This document shows positions 60,301 to 64,000 of a DNA stretch of 64,000 bases, in pieces (position 1 is the stretch's first letter; every line of letters begins with the position of its first letter). Source of the stretch: Eonycteris spelaea (lineage: Eukaryota > Chordata > Mammalia > Chiroptera > Pteropodidae); NCBI GenBank assembly GCA_003508835.1, contig PUFA01000116.1:682001-746000 (forward strand). The letters run 5' to 3'. The translations under genes were made by a program, and so were the position numbers. Below the pieces are notes generated by a model. The model searched no databases and was not told where the DNA came from. It saw only the letters and a list, made by a program, of their open reading frames with translations.

Positions 60301-63044
60301 CTTTGGCAAGCAGGAAGTTATCTTCAGAGTACTCTTTGAAGCAGCTCTGGTGAGAGTTTTTCAAGCACATGGGGGTGGGGGTCTTACTTTATCGGCGCGG
60401 TGGCTCCTTCTGGTCCTCCGGGCTCAGGAAGGGGGACGAGATCCCATTTGAAGTGCAGCCCCCAGTTGAACCCTCCCCGCACCACGGGGGACGAGCTGTA
60501 GGCCAGCGTGTCAGCGCTGATGATGTCGATCACGGGCACACCACCGTCCGGCGGTCCTCCCGGACGGCGGCCAGCAGGGGCTGCAGCCACATCACGTTCA
60601 CCTCGCAGTGGCTGTCCAGGAACACCAGGACCTCCCCTGAGGCGGCAAACAACGGCGCGTTAAAAACTCACATCTGCTGCCCCCACGCTCCTGCACACAC
60701 ATGGTCCCATTTGCTGGCTTAGGTGGGACTTCATTTTTGGACCCTTCTTCCCTCCTTCCTCTTAACTGCTTCAGTTCACTGTAGGTTTAACAAAAGACGA
60801 GAAGTAACTCTCCTTCACCTCGTCTGCAGTCACATGCAGACTGAATTCAGACCTATGATTTTCACCTTTAGATTCTACCCAGAGACCGACCAGGCTGTGA
60901 ATTATCGAAAGCAGCGGGACAGGGCACTGTGGGGTGTTTGTGGAGAACGGCAAGACCATGCCATTTGAGACGCTGTACCATTACATTACATAATTACTGG
61001 GTGGTTTTTTCCCAGGTAACAATAACTGAAGTTTATTTGTTTTCCTCAGTATGATCTGCTGGTCCTTGTTCAAATAAATGTATTTAGGATCTGTTAGAAA
61101 TAAGTCAGTCTCAGGCTCAATATGACCATGTGTAATCTTACTTCATTCAGTTAAACTGGCTGTATTGAGAAAAAGTAGCATTTTTAGAATTAAGAAAAGC
61201 TACGCGTTCACTGTCTCCTCGCTTCACACTGCGCAGCGCACAGGCCATTGTGCCTCGTGTTAAACTGACACCTGGTGAGGTGTGCGCTCTACAGACAATG
61301 ACGGGCCTGTCGTCATGGGAAACGTTCTTGCCTGAGGGACGTCTGCTGTCACTAACTGAAACAGGATGCGCCAGCGCTTCAAGTAATTCGTGTGCAATCT
61401 ACAGTGATACCTTTCGTGGACAAATCTTTAGAATAAAGAATAACCACAAGAACTATCAAAGAAACCCTCATTTCCACTCACTTTTATCAAGAGGAGTTAA
61501 AAATGCAAGATAAAATCTTAGGTTTAATTTTTCTTACTAGAATAAAAGCGCATCCCATTGGCTGATGAGAGCGACTACAGCTAACAAGCTTGAAGGAATT
61601 AACAAGGAAAGGTGGGAAACGACAGAAAGATGAAGGCATGGCAGTGACCGGGGAACCAGAGGGGCGCGGGACCTGCATGGCGCCACCGTGACCAGAGCGT
61701 GCGAGCCTCGCGCACGGCCGCGCTGCAGCAGCAAGCGACGAGCAGTCGTGTTTCTGAGTCACCAATGAAAACGCAGTCACGCGCTCCATCCCCTCAGGCG
61801 GGGAACCGTATCCGAAATTTGGAAACGGTTCGATCAGCATAACTGTAATGAAAACATCTACACACAGCTGGCCACTGTCACCACACCACACTCCGTACCT
61901 GGCTGTCCAAAGAACCACCGAGGAGAACCTGAACTGTCCATATATTTTTTCAAGAGTTGTGTTTATTATTTGTTTACATGTTCCTCATAACGAATACGCT
62001 CCAGGCAGAATTCCTGTCTAAAACACGTCCGTGTTTCTGACCGGGGATAAAGTAACGGTTTGACCGTTTGGCTGGGAGGGCGGTGGTCATATTCCATGCC
62101 ATGCAAACACATCGTCTGGCTGAACGGGCATTCGTACCTGAATAAATTACCATGACGATTTTTGGGGGCCAGATCCATGTACTAGGTGTAGTATTATATA
62201 ACTAATATTTCTAAACTAAGTTAAATTTAAGAGGAAAGTTTTTTTACTAAAATTATAAATGAAAATCAGGATCCCCAATCTTACATGGAGGTAACCATAA
62301 AAATACAATGGAATCAATAAAACTGAAGGCTAACCAGATGCATTTCCAGAACATTCTAGATTTGGTACCTGTTCTTCCTTTTAAGGGGAGATCAGTGTAA
62401 GCTGGAAAGGTTTTAAAAATCTAGTACCAATGGAGACTTTCTCCTTGATGGAATCATAAGAATTAAGAAGAAATTTAAGGAAAATAACCTTACAGTTATC
62501 TAAGTCAATTTTTAACAGCGTCCATTTATCCAACTAGAAATAATGCATGTCACCAGTGGTATGCATTCATACTTTAAGAATTATTGGCATAATTCAAATC
62601 AAATTTGTATTTCAAATTTTACATAATTCAAATTTGTATTTCAAATTTTACATTTAAAAAATTACAGAAGTTGAATTTCATGTGGTCTAGACTCTTTTGC
62701 CTACGTAAGTGAACAAGACAGAGACCTACTTGCGGGCAGCCACACACAGTCAGGGCCACTGTGCCAGCAGAGCCTCGGAGGCGGTGACCGGGCAGCAGGG
62801 CCGGGGCTCTGAAGCGGCCTCTGCCAGACGAGGTGGAGCCTCGTCGCCGCTGTGAGGCCTAAGACCCCCGCTTCCCACGGGGGGCTCTGGGGACAGGAAG
62901 CCCAAAGGGAAGGCGTACCTGTCGCATGGGCTGCTCCGATCATTCTTCCCCGAATCAGCCCCTCACGCTTCCTGTTTCTTATGACTTTAATTTTTCCAGG
63001 GAGGTATTTCTGGACAAATGCATCCAGTTCTCCTTTCAAATCAT
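48201..63044 (-). CDS. GALNT11: GALNT11 polypeptide N-acetylgalactosaminyltransferase 11, last eight coding exons (gene-level entry, 5' end outside window)
   Basis: GALNT11 is a GT27 retaining glycosyltransferase of the Golgi. It moves GalNAc from UDP-GalNAc to Ser/Thr, starting mucin-type O-glycans, and is known for modifying NOTCH1 and LDLR-family linkers. The eight exons total 1,240 coding bases, about 412 residues; the human protein is 608. They hold the end of the catalytic A subdomain with the Mn-binding DSH motif, the B subdomain with [12 protein letters not shown] and [13 protein letters not shown], and a ricin-type lectin domain with QXW motifs, ending in WHLEG. All introns are GT-AG and phases chain correctly, except for one exon short by a base. 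The transmembrane anchor and early exons lie past 64,000. The assignment to GALNT11 within the family rests on recalled sequence and on the KMT2C neighbour. Confidence 0.96.
48529..48666 (-). CDS. GALNT11: GALNT11 exon (7th in window): lectin repeat beta
   Basis: The acceptor is TTCTTCCTTAG and the donor GTGAGC; 138 bases, 46 codons, phase 0 to 0. It encodes [38 protein letters not shown] and QQWTFG. CLD and QQW are the sugar-pocket signature of these lectin repeats. L1 sequence starts about 20 bases upstream of this acceptor. Confidence 0.96.
48690..50030 (+). mobile_element. L1 LINE 3' half, antisense to GALNT11, in an intron
   Basis: Reading on the + strand, AGTCCTAGCCACAGCAATCA, CCTACTGGTACATCAAAAAC, TTTAACCAGGGAAGTAAAAG, GAATGAGAACTTGTGG and ATGACCCAGCAATCCCACTT are standard L1 ORF2 C-terminal sequence. 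GATCTCACTTACGTGTGGAA marks the ORF2 end and 3' UTR. Many frame breaks make it non-functional. Confidence 0.88.
50326..50430 (-). CDS. GALNT11: GALNT11 exon (6th in window): lectin repeat alpha
   Basis: The acceptor is CCTTTACAG and the donor GTGAGT; 105 bases, 35 codons, phase 0 to 0. It encodes [20 protein letters not shown] and [15 protein letters not shown], the first ricin-type repeat. Its QXW motif is completed across the splice to the next exon (Q|IW). Confidence 0.96.
50431..53500. other. GALNT11 introns around the linker exon: no further feature recognised
   Basis: Outside the exon at 51,654-51,872 this is intron, mostly AT-rich. It is CpG-rich at 53,000-53,330. I recognise no repeat family. 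Confidence 0.5.
51654..51872 (-). CDS. GALNT11: GALNT11 exon (5th in window): linker to lectin domain
   Basis: The acceptor is TTAAATTCAG and the donor GTAAGG; 219 bases, 73 codons, phase 0 to 0. It encodes [31 protein letters not shown] and [24 protein letters not shown]...[14 protein letters not shown] is the conserved end of the catalytic region, and the rest is the linker. Confidence 0.97.
53505..53550 (+). repeat. MIR/L2-type 3' tail
   Basis: CATAGTAGGTGCTCGGTAAA is the well known MIR/L2 3' phrase ('cacatagtaggtgctcaata'). Only this tail is recognisable. Confidence 0.5.
53555..53920 (+). mobile_element. Old L1 (L1M type) 3' end
   Basis: TCAAATGTCCGCCACATCGT, GAATGGATAAACAAAACGGG, CATCATTCTAAGTGGAAGAA and GGGCGATAAAATGTTCTAAA follow the L1M 3' end in order. 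It is antisense to GALNT11. Confidence 0.7.
54306..54458 (-). CDS. GALNT11: GALNT11 exon (4th in window): end of catalytic domain
   Basis: The acceptor is TTCTGCCCAG and the donor GTGAGC; 153 bases, 51 codons, phase 0 to 0. It encodes [33 protein letters not shown] and [18 protein letters not shown] carries the metal-binding His of the family, followed by the flexible catalytic loop. Confidence 0.97.
54840..54995 (+). repeat. Probable MIR SINE fragment
   Basis: CCTAGTTCTGGTCTAAATTT, AACTTCTCTGAGTTGCTTTA and CAGTTACCTCATCTACAAAA correspond in order to the middle of MIR ('cttctctgtgcctcagtttcctcatctgtaaa'). Confidence 0.55.
55747..55864 (-). CDS. GALNT11: GALNT11 exon (3rd in window): Gal/GalNAc-T motif
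   Basis: The acceptor is TTTTCTAG and the donor GTAAGT; 118 bases, phase 2 in and 0 out. It encodes [20 protein letters not shown], then [26 protein letters not shown] is the invariant core of the Gal/GalNAc-T motif shared with beta-1,4-galactosyltransferases. Confidence 0.97.
56216..56401 (+). repeat. MER20-like hAT-Charlie element, both ends present
   Basis: It starts CAGTGGCTCTCAAACAGGGT and ends GTCAGTACTGCCGAGAAGAC...GAGCCCTG, matching the terminal inverted repeats of MER20. Inside are CTTCTGGAGACATCTTTAGC and TGCTGCTAAATGAAG. The flanking octamers TGTTGGAC and TGTTAGTG look like a decayed 8-base target duplication (5 of 8 alike). Confidence 0.7.
56690..58200 (+). mobile_element. Old L1 fragment, antisense to GALNT11
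   Basis: CTAACTTCTCACCAGAAACA and GTAGAAGCCAGAAGGTTCTT match the inter-ORF part of older L1s. AACCACATGCTAGACCATAA, ACTAAAATCATATAGAATGT and GACCACAGTATAGTTGAGCT match later L1 internal sequence. The open frame at 56,687-57,073 is a relic and encodes no intact L1 protein. Confidence 0.65.
58201..59339. other. GALNT11 intron segment: nothing certain
   Basis: Pyrimidine-rich DNA at about 58,255-58,285 and GC-richer DNA at 58,850-59,300 are not assigned. GAATTTGCCTCCGGGGCAAG at 58,557 resembles the 3' part of a dispersed repeat, but not clearly enough to name. Confidence 0.4.
59340..59760 (+). mobile_element. Old L1 (L1M type) 3' part
   Basis: GAAAATAACCCAATGCGCCA, AACAGTATGCAGCAGTGAAA and GGAGTTTTAGAACGATGCTG follow the L1M ORF2-to-3' UTR order ('ccaatgtccatcaacagtaaactgg'). 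It is antisense to GALNT11. Confidence 0.65.
59769..59800. repeat. Two-copy 16-base direct repeat
   Basis: GCATATGCTATTTTTT occurs twice in perfect tandem, followed by more Ts. Confidence 0.9.
59960..60115 (+). mobile_element. Old L1 fragment
   Basis: AGAAGCTTATGCATCAAATA, CCATAGCACCATTCACACTG and AAAGACCTGAACGTAAAAAT resemble the L1M 'cacagcactatttatactggcaaa' region. It stands separately from the neighbouring fragment at 59,340. Confidence 0.5.
60388..60636 (-). CDS. GALNT11: GALNT11 exon (2nd in window): DSH motif and Gal/GalNAc-T motif start; one base short
   Basis: The acceptor is CCGCCTCAG and the donor GTAAGA; 249 bases where the phases require 250. The first part encodes [20 protein letters not shown], with the metal-binding DSH. 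At about 60,531-60,537 the frame breaks: GTGTGCCCGTGATCG gives TGA. One frame back it resumes as [19 protein letters not shown], then [17 protein letters not shown] or G next to the CCC run appears to be missing. The lesion is of the same kind as the five in KMT2C. Confidence 0.92.
60637..62918. other. GALNT11 intron: small tandem duplication, otherwise nothing recognised
   Basis: AATTCAAATTTGTATTTCAA and the following TTTTACAT are repeated at 62,591-62,624 and 62,625-62,653; the first copy has five extra bases. CpG-rich DNA lies at about 61,650-61,740. I recognise no repeat family or gene. Confidence 0.55.
62919..63044 (-). CDS. GALNT11: GALNT11 exon (first in window): catalytic subdomain A
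   Basis: On the - strand the acceptor is TTCATTTTCAG and the donor GTACGC; 126 bases, phase 1 in and 1 out. It encodes [20 protein letters not shown] and [17 protein letters not shown]. The REGLIRGR stretch is a hallmark of GalNAc-transferases and forms part of the nucleotide-sugar site. Confidence 0.96.
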
Positions 63045-64000
63045 CTGAAAATGAAGAATCCCACAATTATTTAAACCACATGAGACACATGCAAAGACAC
63101 TTTATAGCTATTCTAAAGTGGTGTCTGGTACTTGCTACAACAAATTGTCAAGTAAATATTATAGAATCTTCTTGTGCTTTATTTTACAAGATCGTAGATT
63201 ATCTTGTAAGAATAAAAAGGGGGAGAAATGAAGGGTGAGAGCTGGAATACTAGCCAAGAAGAATAGTTACCTTAGAGACATTTTTATCTCAAAGCGACCA
63301 GCACATTGCTTTGCATAAAAAAGTTTGAAATGAACATCGTGAGTGAATGTTCAGCTGACTGCAGAGAAATGAGAAATGTCAAGTCATACAGAAGTCAAGG
63401 AACAACTTCTATTGCCCTTACCAGAAAGTAACATAATAGCAGCAGTAAATGTCTTTTTATTACTTTAGCACCTTCCAAGCGCACAAATGTTTTTATAAGT
63501 GAGAAACAAAAACAGGTTGACTTACCAAAAAAAACAAAAAACAAAAAAAAACCCAAAAAACAAAAAAACACTGATACCACGAATTCTAGAATCTAGCATT
63601 TAGCCAACCTCTACTTGGCCCAGACTCAGATTCCTAGTTTTTTTAAACATCCAGTGTTGAATTTAGGTCTTGTTTTCTATTAACCTTTCTAAATTTTCTC
63701 TTGTGAGGTTATAATATTTACCAAGGTTTAAGGATGTTACTCCCGCTGGTGTATTTAAGTGTGCTGGTCTGCCAACTTTGTCACCATAAAAGGTGCTTAA
63801 TAAACACCTGAGTCGTAAAAAACATGCGATTGGCATACAGTTTATCAGTGTCTCTTCACCTTACTGCAATGACAAGAGCAGAAAGCTCGAAGCTATGTAG
63901 ACCAGGGGTCTAATTTCAACTCCATCACGGAACAGCTATGGGATCTGGAGAAATTACATGCTATTTTCTCCTCTGTAAAATGAGGATACGACCTGTCTCA
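63045..64000. other. GALNT11 intron to the window edge
   Basis: An A-rich run with interspersed C lies at 63,522-63,571. GTGCTTAATAAACACCTGAG at 63,793 resembles an L2/MIR tail. The next GALNT11 exon upstream was not found before base 64,000. Confidence 0.55.
63890..64000 (+). repeat. MIR SINE, cut by window end
   Basis: GGGGTCTAATTTCAACTCCA, CACGGAACAGCTATGGGATC and CTCCTCTGTAAAATGAGGAT match the MIR core ('gggttcaaatcccagctctgcc ... cctcatctgtaaaatgggga'). It continues past the end. Confidence 0.75.

Noticed and set aside
1..64000. CRISPR arrays, operons, phage or other prokaryotic systems
   Set aside because: The window is spliced mammalian DNA throughout; no regularly spaced repeats or bacterial genes were seen.

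Overview
The window is nuclear DNA from a placental mammal. It holds the 3' half of KMT2C (MLL3) on the + strand and the 3' two thirds of GALNT11 on the - strand, arranged tail to tail. Both were recognised by reading exon after exon of protein that matches what I know of these families, with GT-AG splice sites and matching reading phases throughout. Every recognisable transposon is a general mammalian type (L1, MIR, hAT/MER). I saw no Alu, rodent B1/B2 or other lineage-diagnostic SINE. A laurasiatherian such as a bat or ungulate relative would fit, but the species is not shown by the sequence. The same two genes are convergent neighbours on human 7q36.

Layout. 1-34,890 (+): 23 consecutive KMT2C exons encode about 2,250 C-terminal residues. 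They cover an acidic segment, a coiled-coil and Pro/Gln-rich region with LXXLL motifs, the extended PHD finger, FYRN, FYRC, the WIN motif, SET and post-SET. The stop codon is at 32,998-33,000, followed by a 3' UTR of about 1.9 kb. 34,890-47,695: intergenic DNA with several nested old L1 fragments, almost all on the - strand, and a GC- and CpG-rich block at about 37.7-40.7 kb with no identifiable gene. 47,695-64,000 (-): GALNT11 3' UTR and eight exons encoding about 412 C-terminal residues, from just before the catalytic DSH motif through the Gal/GalNAc-T motif to the C-terminal ricin-type lectin domain. Its 5' exons lie beyond base 64,000.

How they act. KMT2C is the SET methyltransferase of the MLL3 COMPASS-like complex, which monomethylates H3K4 at enhancers. 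GALNT11 is a Golgi polypeptide GalNAc-transferase that starts mucin-type O-glycosylation, including on NOTCH1 and LDLR-family linkers. They are neighbours only; nothing here suggests a shared pathway.

Main oddity. Six coding exons (five in KMT2C, one in GALNT11) each lack exactly one base relative to the conserved reading frame. All six are -1 lesions in otherwise well preserved exons, and they fall in two unrelated genes. I read them as probable consensus or assembly deletions, not pseudogenes, but each needs checking. I did not find a new biological system in this window.
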